DNA from: Wyeomyia smithii
Taxonomy: Eukaryota > Arthropoda > Insecta > Diptera > Culicidae
Length of the DNA: 64,000 nucleotides
Assembly (NCBI RefSeq): GCF_029784165.1
Contig: NC_073695.1
Location: forward strand, 56,281,290 to 56,345,289
Direction: 5' to 3'
The notes under the pieces were generated by a model. It made no database searches. It saw nothing but the letters and a program-made list of their open reading frames with translations, and had not been told where the DNA came from. Each line of letters opens with the position of its first letter. Within the stretch, counting starts at the first letter, position 1. Positions 43,923 through 55,349 of this stretch are shown here, one piece after another. A program made the position numbers and the translations under genes.

Positions 43923-45731
43923 GTGATACAGTTAAACCTGAACCACTGCTATGCGGCGCAGCAGTTGCTACACCAAGCGGCTGCTGAGTCGTTGTCGGAC
44001 GTGGCCGTCGTCTCGGACCCATACCGCATCCCAACCGGAAACGGTAACTGGGTATCGGACAAGTCTGGGAAGACGGCCATTTGCACGACAGGCAGGTCCC
44101 CGGTTCAGGAGATTGTGTCGACCTCCAGAGAGGGGTACGTTATAGCCAAAGTGGATGGAGTATTCTACTGCAGTTGCTATGCTCCGCCAAGTTGGTCTAC
44201 CGAAACGTTCGCGAAGATGGTCGATCAAGCAACCGTGGAACTGACGGGCCTATGGCCGTTGGTGGTTGCGGGTGACTTCAACGCTTGGGCTGTCGAGTGG
44301 GGAAGTCGCTGTACAAACCAGAGGGGCCAGGTCTTGTTGGAAGCTTTGGCAAAGCTCAACTTAGACTTGGCTAACGTTGGTACAAAATGCACCTACAGTA
44401 GAAACGGTGCCGAATCGATTATCGATGTGACGTTCTGCAGCCCGGGACTGATCACGAACTGGAGGGTAGACGACAGCTACACGAATAGCGATCACCAATC
44501 GATCCGCTATGAGGTAGGCGTGCGGAAGCAAGCAGCGAGTAGGGCCAATATTCCATCCTTCTACGACTGGAAAACATTGCATTTCGATGCAGATGTTTTT
44601 GGGCAGACAATTAGATGGAAGCACGAAGGGGGTGAACTGCTCCCGGATGTGGACCATCTAAATTCGATGCTGTCATGGGCGTGCGACGCCACGATGCCTA
44701 GGTCTCGTCCGCCTAGAAAGGGTAGGCCACCGACATACTGGTGGAGCGATACGATAGCAGGCCTGCGCAATGCATGCCTCCGTGCAAGACGGAGGATGCA
44801 ACGCGCACGTTCCGACGAGCAAAGAGCGGAACGCGGTGTCGCATTCAGATCCGCTAAGGCAACGTTTAAGAGCGCAATCAGAGCCAGCAAACGAGCCAGT
44901 TTAGAACGACTCTGCGCCAGTGCCAATTCGAACCCGTGGGGTGACGCCTACAGGATCGTTATGACCAAGACTAGAGGTGCGCTAGCCCCGGTCGAACAAT
45001 CACCAGCGATGCTAGAAACGATCATTCAGGGCCTCTTCCCAAGCCACGAACCAACTCCCTGGCCTCCGGCTGACGAGTCACCACCTACCGTGAGTGACGG
45101 CAGCCGTGCAGAGGCTGACGATGCGGTAAGGGTGACGGAAGATGAATTGATCGAGATCGCAAACTCCCTGAAGGTAGGCAAGGCTCCGGGACCAGACGGA
45201 ATCCCGAACTTGGCCATCAAGACGGCCATCAAGGAAGCCCCCGGGTTGTTCAGGGCGGTCATGCAGAAATGCCTTGACGAATGCCTCTTCCCGGACGTGT
45301 GGAAGAGCCAGAGGCTGGTGCTGTTGCCGAAGGTTGGGAAACCACCAGGTGACCCATCAGCATACAGACCAATCTGCCTGCTGGACACGGCGGGCAAGGT
45401 GCTTGAGAGGGTAATCCTCAATAGACTGGTGAAATATACAGAAAGTGAGAACGGTCTATCAAGCAACCAGTTCGGTTTTCGAAAAGGTAGGTCCACGGTG
45501 GATGCAATTCTCTCCGTCACCAGAACGGCTGAGGTTGCAATCCAACGCAAGAGGAGGGGCATTCGTTACTGCGCGATCGTCACGCTTGACGTGAAGAACG
45601 CGTTTAACAGTGCCAGCTGGGACTCCATAGCCTTAGCGCTACAGAGTCTCAGAGTGCCGACGCCGCTGTACAAGATTCTGGGCAACTACTTTCAGAATCG
45701 AGTGCTAGTGTATAACACAAACGTGGGTTAG
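43923..45731 (+). pseudogene. R1-like ORF2 part 1: endonuclease and RT fingers
   Basis: It opens two bases after the ORF1 stop, at GTG, with no nearby ATG; re-initiation after ORF1 is likely in this group. Endonuclease motifs are IQLNLNHCYAAQQ, VVSDPYRIP (Asp where the catalytic Glu is expected), LVVAGDFNAWAVEWGS, IIDVTFCS and NSDHQSIRYEV. RT motifs are KVGKAPGPDGIPNLAIK, DPSAYRPICLLDTAGK, SNQFGFRKGRSTVDAI and AIVTLDVKNAFNSASW (catalytic Asp). A TAG at 45729-45731 ends the frame inside the RT. Confidence 0.88.
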
Positions 45732-46918
45732 AAAAGCGTTCCGGTTACCGCAGGTGTACCGCAAGGTTCCATTCTGGGTCCGGTACTGTGGAACGCTATG
45801 TATGACGGCGTGTTAAAACTAAAACTTCCTCCAGGGGTGGTGATCGTGGGCTTCGCCGACGACATAACTCTTGAGGTCTATGGCGAGTCTATTAGAGAGG
45901 TAGAGTTAAAGGCCGCGCTATCAATACGCGTAGTGGAAGACTAGATGCACTCCAGGAAACTGGAGCTAGCGCACCATAAGACTGAAGTTATTGTTGTAAA
46001 TAACAGAAAGTCTGAGCAGGAGGCATCGATTAGTGCCGGTACATGCACTATCGCCTCAAAACGCTCGTTGAAGCTTCTGGGGGTTATGATCGAGGACAAG
46101 CCCACGTTCGGGAGCCACGTCGATTATACCTGCAAGAAAGCTTCCATGGCTGTGGCAGTGCTATCTCGTATGATGGCAAACAGCTCGGCGGTTCGTACAG
46201 CAGGCGCAAAGTCCTTGCTAGCGTGACCACGTCCATACTCAGGTATGGAGGACCAGTGTGGTCCAAGGTATTGAGTACCTCGTGCGATCGCGGCAAACTC
46301 GAGAGTACGTACAGGCTAATGTGCCTAAGGGTCGCGTGCGCATACCGAACAGTGTCGTACGAGGCGGTTTGCGTCCTGGCTAGAATGATGCCCATCAGCA
46401 TCATCGTCAAAGAGGATGTAGAGTGCTTCGACCAACGCGACACGAGGGGTATTCGCAACACCATACGGTCATCCTCAATGGCCAGGTGGCAGCGGGAGTG
46501 GTCCAACACTACAAAAGGTAGATGGACACACCGACTCATTCCAGAGTTAGCAGGCTGGATTAATAGGCGCCATGGGGAAGTAACCTTCCATCTGACACAG
46601 ATCCTGTCAGGCCATGGCTGCTTTAGGCAGTACCTGCATAGGTTCGGGTACGCCGAGTCCCCTATGTGCCCCGCTTGTACGGGTGCGGCAGAAAGCGCAG
46701 AGCATGTGTTCTTCACATGTTCGCGCTTCGAGCGGGTACGGTACGAAATGCTGGCAATAAGTGGGATGGACACCACGCCAGAGAATATAGTGCGCAGGAT
46801 GTGCGAAAATAGGGAAATCTGGGATGCGGTCATCACGGCAGCATCACAGATCGTTAGTATTTTGCAGGGCACCAATCGACGGGAAACCATCGACGTACCC
46901 CAGTTAGTTAACGGTTAA
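45732..46918 (+). pseudogene. R1-like ORF2 part 2: RT palm, thumb and C-terminal zinc motif
   Basis: Past the TAG the same frame continues VTAGVPQGSILGPVLWNAMY and VIVGFADDITLEVYG (FADD active site). A second TAG follows at 45942-45944, then KLLGVMIEDKPTFGSHVDY. A frameshift near 46212-46226 moves the frame to VTTSILRYGGPVWSK and on to the end at 46918, with CPACTGAAESAEHVFFTCSR, the C-terminal zinc motif of R1/I-type proteins. Two stops and one frameshift mean the copy is inactive. Confidence 0.85.
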
Positions 46919-47081
46919 CTAACTGGCCTGTATAGGCTGCTCTGCTACCCATAGAGGTAAGTGCGAAAAGCACGACGGGCCCTCTCCCTGAAGTAAAGCC
47001 TAACGGCGGTCCCGGAGAGACCAAGGGCTTCAGCTGTTCAGCTTAGGTTGCTCAGCATGGGTAAAAGCAGGGTGCTTAGGT

Positions 47082-47307
47082 GGCCCGTTAGGTGACAAGC
47101 ATCGTTGTGTTTCTTCGTAGCCTCAGTGCATCAAGCTGTGCCTCCTTCTTCACATGCAGATGTAGAGGCAGTAAGCAGAGCATGGCTTCCATGGCTGTAG
47201 TCGGCGTTGTACGCAGGTCACTGGTGACTGAAAGGAAGGCCAGTCGTTGAACTTTGTGAAGTTCTGCTTGAGCTGACGTTTCTTTTATCTTAAGCCACCA
47301 TACTAAC
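47082..47307 (-). pseudogene. LOA ORF2: RT C-terminal segment
   Basis: The minus-strand frame reads VWWLKIKETSAQAELHKVQR, then LAFLSVTSDLRTTPTTAMEA and MLCLLPLHLHVKKEAQLDAL, the standard thumb/connection region of LOA-clade RTs. It is bounded on one side by the mariner insertion and on the other by the R1-like insertion. The frame is open across nearly the whole segment. Confidence 0.75.
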
Positions 47308-48606
47308 GTTTGCGGTAAAAAAATGGACTTTTTTAATACGGTGATGAAAAAAAACTAAGACAGATAATTTAGTTGGATAAATTTACCATTAATGGTAATC
47401 ATATTATCTTATTTGCAAAAAAATTCTACGCCCTTGCGAGCGGCCTTTCGGTAGTTAACCGAAACATTCGCCATGGTGACCGAAAACATGCGTGTAGGCA
47501 TATTTTAAAGCTCTTTCTTCGTTTTTTTATTAATTCCGCCTCCGTTTTCGCGACAAAATTGTTGAAATAGATCTTGCGTATTAAGGTTGCCCAGAAATTC
47601 TCGATGGGATGCAGCTGGGGGCGGTGGGCGGATTTGCCGACTTTGGTACCACATCGATATTCAGCCGCTCCATCTACTCCAACGATTGCTTCGATTGTTC
47701 GAGTAGGCCGACGCCAAATCTAGCCAGAACACCAGTGTCTTCGCCCTTATGGTATTTCTTGATGAACTACGCAACTTCTGGCAGGCACTTCGTACAAAAA
47801 AATTCCCCGTTCACGGCCAGCCCGGAGCCAAAGAAGAGCAAATTTGACATCCCTTTCTCGCTGATTGTCAGCCAAAGCCGCACCTTATTGGGGAACTTTG
47901 CCTGTGAAATAAACTTCACCTCGGTGTTCTCTTCCTTTGTGGGGGAGTTAAAATACGAAGTGCCCTGCTAATCGTTGCCATCCAGGGTGAGATAAATCTC
48001 GTTGTCCATCACCACTGCCACGTCGCGATTCGCCGGGACTTGACCATCTTATTCAACCGCTGCCGCTGCGTCATTGCCTGTAGCTCCGAGACCAGTGGAC
48101 AGGACTGTCGCTTCCTGACATGTATGTCCATGTTCTCCAGATACTTTTTCACTGGTTTACCGCATGCACCAACCTCCCGGCCAAGTGCACGCAGCGAGTT
48201 AGCCACTTTTCCCTTGGTCTTCCTTTTCAGCATTCTTTGAAGTTTTTTGTCGCTCAGGGTCGTTGGCCGTCCGGAACCGGGATCTCTTTCGATGCTCTGA
48301 TCGTTGTCCAATAGTGTAAAGATGTTGTAGATACCGGAACGGGCATACCCGGCGTCCACAAAGTGCCGCACGATGTCCGTTTTTGACGCGGCGGGGTATC
48401 GTTCTTTGAACGCGCACACTTCTGAACGGAGTAGCTTCACTTTTTTCGCCATCACAGTTAAAGTTTGACTGATAGAGCTGTCAAATTTTTTTTTGCTAAC
48501 TTATGGGTTACTATGATTGATGACGCATAAGTAGTTTCGTCGTTGGGATTGAAGGTAAACCCATGAAAAATCGGCAATTTTTGTCCATTTTTTTTACCGC
48601 AAATGT
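47308..48606 (-). mobile_element. Mariner-type DNA transposon, about 1.3 kb, inside the LOA element
   Basis: Inverted ends are ACRTTTGCGGTAAAAAAA on both sides, beside TA on the left; the right TA is degraded. The 1299-bp length and TIR-transposase-TIR layout are those of mariner elements. The LOA frame joins across it as TYAA..VWWLK, which supports insertion into the retrotransposon. Confidence 0.8.
47440..48455 (-). pseudogene. Mariner transposase (ITmD37E-like), broken
   Basis: The N-terminal frame from 48455 has the helix-turn-helix region KTDIVRHFVDAGYARSGIYN and the second helix block SGRPTTLSDKKLQRML. The catalytic part continues in another frame: VVMDNEIYLTLDGND (first Asp; TAG follows where Trp is usual), KVRLWLTISEKGMSNLLFFG, FWLDLASAYSNN (second Asp), stops, then HPIENFWATL (Glu). 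Spacing between the last two acidic residues is about 38 given an indel, so D37E is likely but not certain. The enzyme would cut and paste the element at TA; this copy is dead. Confidence 0.82.
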
Positions 48607-49839
48607 GGCTGCGTAGGTTATACGTGACCGAGCAATGGTGATGTAAGACTGTATGCTAATTGTAAGTTCAACCCCCAAGTCTTACCGAACTGCAAGCCCA
48701 GATTGCTGAAGTTGCCTTCTTAATAGCGTAAGCAGTCCACTTCAGCTTTTTATCCAAAATGTTTTCAAGAAACGATGAAAAATACACTCAAAAGTGCAAA
48801 AAATCGAAAGATTCAGATGTGTTCGAATCGCCTGAACATTAAAAAATTGTCTTATTAAGACGAATATATATTTTGAATTATATTTATCGTAGTCTGTAAT
48901 AAAGCTGGAAAAGCGCTTTTTCAGAAAGACAGAATGAACAATTTTAGCCATGGAATTGTCATATAGGCGCTTATTTAGACTTTAAGCCAGCTACTGTTGG
49001 CTGTAAATAAGTTTTTCTACAAGCCATACAAAGAATGAATAATCGCTTCTATACAGAATCGATCAGCATGTATAAAAGTAGCTGATTTAGTTCTCCAAAA
49101 CCGACTGATTGAAAGCTGATTAAACACTTAGAAATATATTATTCGATCTATGTTCAGCCGTCAGCTGAATAAGATTAGTTATAAAAACGTTTATTTAGCC
49201 AAAAAATGTTTCTTGGGCTCTTCTAAGCACGAGAGCCGTTTGTATTCGACTAGAAAGAGTTGCATCACATTTCCCCCTAACAATAAGGACAACGTCATCG
49301 GCATAACCAATGACTCCGTAGCCTTGCTGCGATAGGTTAGTGAGAAGAGCGTCTACCAGCAGTGACTATAACAGTGAAAAAAACTTCACCCTGAGGACAC
49401 CCTTTTATTGCCTCCTGCTCGAAAGCATTGCTTGAATCCAGCTTATTGAAGTATTATCGCCTCCTTTATTTTGTAGAGCCGTGTGAATTGATGCAAAGGA
49501 CGTGTTATCAAGAGCTCCCTCAATATCAAGAAAAGCTTTATATTTCAGTGTCTTCTCGATCGTCGTCACTAGGCAAAGCAAAGCGGTTTCTGTAGACTTG
49601 CCCTGTTGATGCATATTGGTGCTAATGCAAGAGCAAATCCTTCAGAAACTCGCTGCGGATGTAGTTATCCGTGATTTACTCCATCAACTTGAGAAGCGTT
49701 GATGTCAGACTTATAGGTCTGAAAGTCTCTGGCAATGTTTTGTCTTTTTTGTCCGGCTTTGGTATAAACACCACCTCAACGTTCCGCTGGCTGACTGGGA
49801 TGTGCTCCAGAGAGAAGCTGAATCGAAAAAGGTTGATGA
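48607..49839 (-). pseudogene. LOA ORF2: RT core
   Basis: Minus-strand pieces in order: INLFRFSFSLEHIPVSQRNV, EVVFIPKPDKKDK, FRPISLTSTLLKLME, then STETALLCLVTTIEKTLKYK, FLDIEGALDNTSFASIHTAL (catalytic Asp in FLDIEGA), GCPQGEVFF and VIGYADDVVLIVRGK (active-site YADD, about 49291-49302). Stops and frameshifts are frequent. Bounded by the hAT-type insertion at 49840 and by the mariner at 48606. Confidence 0.78.
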
Positions 49840-49847
49840 GTTAGGAC

Positions 49848-52800
49848 TAGGGCGGTTTACCGGTATAACAAAAACCGGTAAAACCGATATTTTTTCAAAA
49901 CCGAAATACCGGTATTGAAGAGGCGAAAAAACCGGTATTTTCGGTATTTTTCTCAAAATTCAAAAATAATTGTCGCAATATTCATAAATAATTGTAAAGC
50001 TAATGAATGCTACCTACTTAGGTAGGCTTTACAAATCACATGACGGTGTATATAATAAATACATTTAGACAGAAGCAACATTGAAAATTCATTTGTTCTT
50101 ACCTATTCATCAATTTTATGTTTCCTTCTTGTTTGTTCTGCTTGGAATTAGACGATGAGTTTGTGTGTATTGATAATATGTCAAAAAGCTTCATATCAAT
50201 CAAGCAGAACTTTTATTTTCTAATAGAACAGCAAATCTCTTTACAGTTACACACTCATACATACAGAGACAACTCGTGGGTTTTGAACCTACCAGCTCAA
50301 CTACAAATTCTGAAAATCATAGTTTTGGGCAATAATCACAATCATGTCCGCGAAAATAACGCAAGTCATTATTCGCTTTGTGCTATTTAAAAGTAAAACA
50401 AAAAAAAATAAATAAATATAAATTTGGATTAGAAATGTATTTTTTGTTTGGCGTCTCCGTATGCCACAGGTTACACAAAGTTATGGACAAATTGCTCCTG
50501 ATACAAAGTGTTTATAGGATGAAATAATCAATCAATAAAGAATTTCATCCTAAAAATTACTGCTCCTTATTTAGAAAAAATGAAATTCAAATAGCATGGT
50601 CAAAGCTTGGTCACCCAAACCGCAGCGGATTTTATTAGCAATAATTCTAGCTGAGAAACTCAGGTTCAACTGAATTTGGACGAACTGCCTAAAGATCATC
50701 GAACACAATAGAGACATATCTATCTCCGATTCCTTCGGATTCGTAAAATGTGAATTTTTGTCTGATCGTCATTTTATTTTCTTCTTCATTCATTTACTCT
50801 GCTCAACAGTTTCAAATATTGTTTCTATAACTTTAAGTTTAAGTTTATTATTATTAGTTTTTATTTCGCTTGCCTTTCGACGACACTCTCGCTGTCTTGT
50901 TTGTTGCTAAATTAAGCATTTATGCTGTCGGAAAACCAATGAAATGAACAAAACGGTTTGAGCTTTTTTTTCCCTTCCAATATTCAAGGTTTTTGGAAGG
51001 GGGGCTGACATAAAATGAAAATAAAATTTGTAACGGCCTTATTCAATAATTTAAAACTATTTATGCGATATGAAAAAAAACTGGAATAAAAATCTGCATG
51101 TTTTTTGTTAATATGAGTTTAGAACTTATGTTCTTCGTAATCATATCACTGGATCCATTCATTGAAGTTTTTCAAACACTGTTAAATATATTCTGTGGTG
51201 TATGTGGATCGTATACCACAAGAGATCAAAACAATGGTCGCAGTGGCCCAAATTTTAAAAAGAAATCAGAAACGTAATGAAGCATAGGTACTCATAAATG
51301 CAAAAACATAATTATACAGCGACTCGTCCATAGATGCAACCTGGGACGCTCGGTAAAAAATGAAATTACAAATCCAAATTGATGTATATATTCAATTGTT
51401 TTTCAGTTTTATTTTTAAGAGCCAGTTCGCGAGAACCGCAACCACCTTTACAAGGGAGGTTGTATCGAGGTTTTCCGATCGGACTGAAACTTTCAGGGTT
51501 TGTTTATCCATATAATAGAACAATATTTTGCATAATATCAGATTTTTTGAAAAGGGGTAAGTGGGGTAAAAAAGCACGTCAAAAATTGATGTCCAAAAAC
51601 TGCTAAAAACGTAAAATTGTTATAACTTTGTGAAAACTGAATCGATTTTCATGAAAATTGGCCTGTTTATTCTACTCTATAAAGGAAAAAAATGAGGGTT
51701 ATTGGAAGTTGCTATCGAGAATACATGATGAGATATTCGCATTTTTCTAAAAAAAGAAGGTGATTTTCACAGCAGTTTTTCTCTTACCAACAGATCTAGG
51801 ATCAGAATCTAAATAATACGTTTTGTAGTGCAACTCAAGAGCTTTCATTAGATATATTCAAAAAATGCGCCGTTATAAAGATGCCTGAGAAAATCCATTT
51901 TTTCTATAACATGTTATTGACCATAATTTCGAACCCATTGTGCGAGAAGAGAAACTCCGTTTTGTGTCATTATTCTTCAATTGAGCTCCAATTTTCAGGT
52001 AATGTTTGTTTATGCACTTATGCAATAGTTTGCAGAATTTTAGATTTTTGGAAAAGGGGTTAGTGGGGTGAACAGGCTCTTCAAAATCTTATATTTAGAA
52101 ACTGCTCAAATCGTAAAATGATTACTCTCGGCTTACATTCGAAGTTACTCGATGGAATGAGAGGTTATTTTTGGAGCCAACAAGAGAATGAACAAGTATC
52201 AACAAAACCACGCGATACTTTCTGTTGAGCCTTTTATAATGTAGGGCACATCTAAGAATTAAATTACCATAAGGTAAAAAGTTTCACCGAAAGATGCTAA
52301 TAAAGGAATGAGGTTGAAAGTACACCCTTCTGCAGAAATTGAACAATTCAAACCGGAAATGTATTTATCGGTAAAACAAATAAAATCGTTTTTCGCCCAC
52401 TTTTCTACGTTATATAGGCAAAATAAGCTTGAGCTAACACAGACAGTCTGTATATAATAAACAGAAGGTCGAGCTCCGTATCGGAATGTAGCACCAAAGC
52501 TTTGCTTTTTTTTAAGCTTGAGCTAATTCAAGTTAGTAAAGATTAAGCATTGATAAACGTACGAGAGCGTCATGAATATTGGTTGTTAATAATAAAATCA
52601 ATCAATTCTCAAACATTGATTTTTATAAGGTTTGTTTTGCTTATACCAGAGCCACAGGAAAAACTGCATTCTTTGAAAATGCATTGAGTGCAATCACTAA
52701 TATGTTCGATGAGTGGTTTGATGATGATAATTCAGAATTAAAATAAAGATAATTAAAAATATAGAGTTTATTTGATTTTATACTACATTCGACCCCTTGG

Positions 52801-53832
52801 TTATTAAATTATTTAAAGAACATACTAAAAAATGTTCAACAAAAAGTATCGCAGGGCTTTGTTGGCATTCATTCTACTTCTGTTAGCTCCAAAACTAACC
52901 TTTCATTTCATCGTGTAACTTCGGATGTAAACCGATTTTACGGTTTTAGCAGTTTCTAAATACAAGATTTTGAAGAGTCTGTTTACTCCACTAACCTCTT
53001 TTCCAAAAACCTCAATTTCCGCAAACTATTGCATTAGTGTATTAGTGCATAAAGAACAATGACACAAAACGGAGTTTCGCCTCTCGCACAATGGGTTTGA
53101 AATTATGGTCAATAACATGTTATAGAAAAAATGGATTTTCTCAGGCATCTTTATAACGGCGCATTTTTTGAATATATCTAATGAAAGCTCTTGAGTTGCA
53201 CTACAAAACGTATTATTTGGATTTTGATCCTAGATCTGTTGGTAAGAGAAAAACTGCTATGAAAATCACCTTCTTTTTTTAGAAAAATGCGAATAGCTCA
53301 TCATGTATTCTCGATAGCAACTTCCAATAACCCTCATTTTGTTCCCTTTATAGAGTAGAATAAACATGCCAAATTTCATGAAAATCGATTAAGTTTACAC
53401 AAAGTTATAACAATTTTACGTTTTTAGAAATTTTCGGACATTAATTTTTGACGTCCTTTTTTACCCCACTTTCAAAAAATCTGACATTATGCAAAACATT
53501 GTTCTATCATATAGATGAACAAACCCTGGAAGTTTCAGTCCGATCGGAGAACCTCGAAACAAGACCTAGTTGCGGTCTTCGCGAACTGGCTCTTAAGTAG
53601 TACAGAGAGAATGACGTGCGATTATTTCGCGAACATGGTTGTCATTACTTCCCCAAACTATGATTTTCAGAATTTTGTAGTTGAAAAAGTAGGTTCAAAG
53701 ACCTCGAGTCGCCCCGTTAGTATTAATCCGAAAAAAATAAAAATACCGGTTTTTTACCGGTTTTACCGGTTTTTATTTTTATGAATACCGAAATACCGGT
53801 TTTTCGAAAAGTCGGTAATACCGACCACCCTT
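49848..53832. mobile_element. Non-autonomous hAT-type element with 8-bp target duplication (~4 kb)
   Basis: GTTAGGAC is duplicated at 49840-49847 and 53833-53840. The left end is TAGGGCGGTTTACCGGTAT and the right end, reversed, is AAGGGTGGTCGGTATTACCG. Both ends are packed with ACCGGTATTT/ACCGGTAAAA motifs (49858-49950 and 53740-53825). Further inside, 50262-50375 and 53606-53702 are inverted copies (CTACAAATTCTGAAAATCAT on the left). The interior has no transposase; 51419-53592 is a separate nested element and 50390-51414 is featureless AT-rich DNA. The LOA frame closes perfectly when it is removed. Confidence 0.85.
51419..53592. mobile_element. TTAA-flanked giant fold-back element (2174 bp)
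   Basis: The ends are perfect inverted GAGCCAGTTCGCGA, each abutting TTAA (51415-51418 and 53593-53596). The inverted arms run about 780 bp inward (51419-52195 against 52870-53592) with scattered mismatches. Landmarks are TCCGATCGGACTGAAACTTT, CTCTTACCAACAGATCTAGG and GCGCCGTTATAAAGATGCCT in the left arm, with complements in the right. The loop, about 670 bp, is AT-rich and non-coding. A TTAA target is used by piggyBac-type elements and by known mosquito TTAA MITEs, but these ends do not start CCC as piggyBac usually does. Frames at 51379-51606, 51881-52063 and 53515-53784 reflect the arms only. Confidence 0.85.
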
Positions 53833-53840
53833 GTTAGGAC

Positions 53841-54440
53841 ATAATGACTCCGTCCGATTTTTGCAGGAAGATTGGTAGAATGCCATCCGGTCCCGGTGAC
53901 TTCATAGGCTCAAAAGAGCTTAGTGCCCAGTTGATAGAAGTCACCGTGAACAGTCGACGAGCAAGCACTGCTGAGTCACGTGACGTCATGCGTCTTGATC
54001 CGAGGCTTTGTTGCTCCTCAACGTTCGAGCCGGTAGATACTGTTGAGCCAGGAAAGTGAATGTTCATAAGAACATCCAGCGTTTTTTAGGTAGTGACAGT
54101 CATACTTCCGTCTCCCCTTTTTAATTGCAAGACCATTCGTGTGATCTTTGGACATCGCTTTTTGCAGTCGCGTAGCCTCACGCAGAGTCTGAATGACCTC
54201 ACAGAATCGGACTCTGGATCTCCTTTTGGCTATGCGTAGCTTGGCGCTGTATTTTGTAAAGGATGCTCTATGAGCATCCCAGTTTGAAGTGATTTTGGAC
54301 CTGTTGAACAGGCGTCTAGCTAACTGACGAAGGTTACTAAGAGCTTCGTTCCACCAGGACACATCACGGCAGACTGTCCGTTCCGGACAGTTTGAATTGA
54401 AAGCTTCTGTGATCCTATGCTGTAGGTCACTCGCTGTGAT
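53841..54440 (-). pseudogene. LOA ORF2: endonuclease-RT linker and RT start
   Basis: The minus-strand frame 54362-54018 reads SWWNEALSNLRQLARRLFNR, then RSRVRFCEVIQTL (the linker with the conserved WWN motif). The overlapping frame 54067-53834 has NWALSSFEPMKSPGPDGILP and IFLQKS, the first RT block. A frameshift separates the two. The RT continues beyond the hAT-type insertion at 49839. Confidence 0.75.
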
Positions 54441-55115
54441 ATCCAGTTCAACTGGAGTTCGAATATTTATATGGCAGGTTGTCCTTGAGCTAACCAGATG
54501 TTCCTTGAGAATGTTCTAGTTGGTTTTCTTAGGATTCCTATATTGTTCTTCACTTAGAGGAGTGGCCTTGATGTCAAATCTGATATGTCTATGGTCTGAT
54601 AAACTAAGTTCATCAGAGACATGCCAGTTTTTGACCTTCTCCGTTATCGAGATGCTACATAGAGAGAGATCTAAGACCTCTTGTCTAATAGCATTACTAG
54701 AAGTTGGTTCGTTCCCTACATTGCATACATTACCGTTTTAAGACGCTAGGTATTCAAGCAGGTAATCACATCGTGTGTTGACATGCGAGCTTCCCCAGAC
54801 TGTGTGGTGCGCGTTGGCATCACAGCCGACGATAAGTGGCTTCGGATGCCGGTTTGTCATCCACGTCCCCCGGGAAGTAAGGAGGTAGCGACCATTTCCT
54901 GTGTGCCATTTGTCGTCTGGACTTCCACCGCAATGGCAACCAAATCCCGTTGGATAAATTCTGTAATGGGAACAAATTTAATATTCCTGTTCAAAAGAAT
55001 TGCAGTCCTAGAGTTTGACGCTTGGCTGTGATAGATCAGCTTACCGTTTGGATTGGCTAAGCCAAGTATCGTGATGTCGTGGACTCATGGTTCTTGGATC
55101 AGTGCGACGGATAGC
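54441..55115 (-). pseudogene. LOA ORF2: endonuclease
   Basis: Motifs on the minus strand: ALIQEP followed by TGA where Trp is expected (55108-55087), NSRTAILLNRNIKFVPI, PLIVGCDANAHHTVWGSS (54842-54780; catalytic Asp/Asn), LDLSLCS and LSLSDHRHIRFDIK (terminal His, about 54603-54575). The order and spacing are those of the AP-type endonuclease that nicks target DNA. Frame changes near 54895 and the stop show decay. Confidence 0.78.
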
Positions 55116-55349
55116 TGATCTTTGGTGAACCTGTGTGTTTTGAACCGTCGTTCTAGTTTGCGAGAAGACGGAGAATTCTCTCGTTCGTGGTGTCCATACT
55201 GTCCTGAAAGTACCTACCAGACGAATCGTAGTGCCTTTGGCAGATCCTTCGTGTGAAATACAGGAAGGTGTGCTCTCTCCCGCGGTTTGAGAGAAGCCGC
55301 CGTAGTCTCCAGCCGTCTGACTGTGTCGATATCGGCACAGTCAAGTTGT

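Larger units (their letters stand above)
42583..47067 (+). mobile_element. R1-clade-like non-LTR retrotransposon with exact 14-bp target duplication
   Basis: The plus-strand element is 4485 bp. It is flanked by CAGGGTGCTTAGGT at 42569-42582 and 47068-47081, and the host LOA frame reads GHLSTLNE through a single copy of that sequence. ORF1 (42604-43920) has zinc knuckles; ORF2 (43923-46918, broken) has endonuclease, RT and a C-terminal zinc motif, and lacks RNase H. The 3' end has no poly-A. A 14-bp duplication is the length made by R1 in 28S rDNA; whether this family is site-specific is unknown. Confidence 0.88.

Noticed and set aside
46084..46890. 268-codon minus-strand frame
   Set aside because: Antisense shadow of the R1-like RT C-terminal region.
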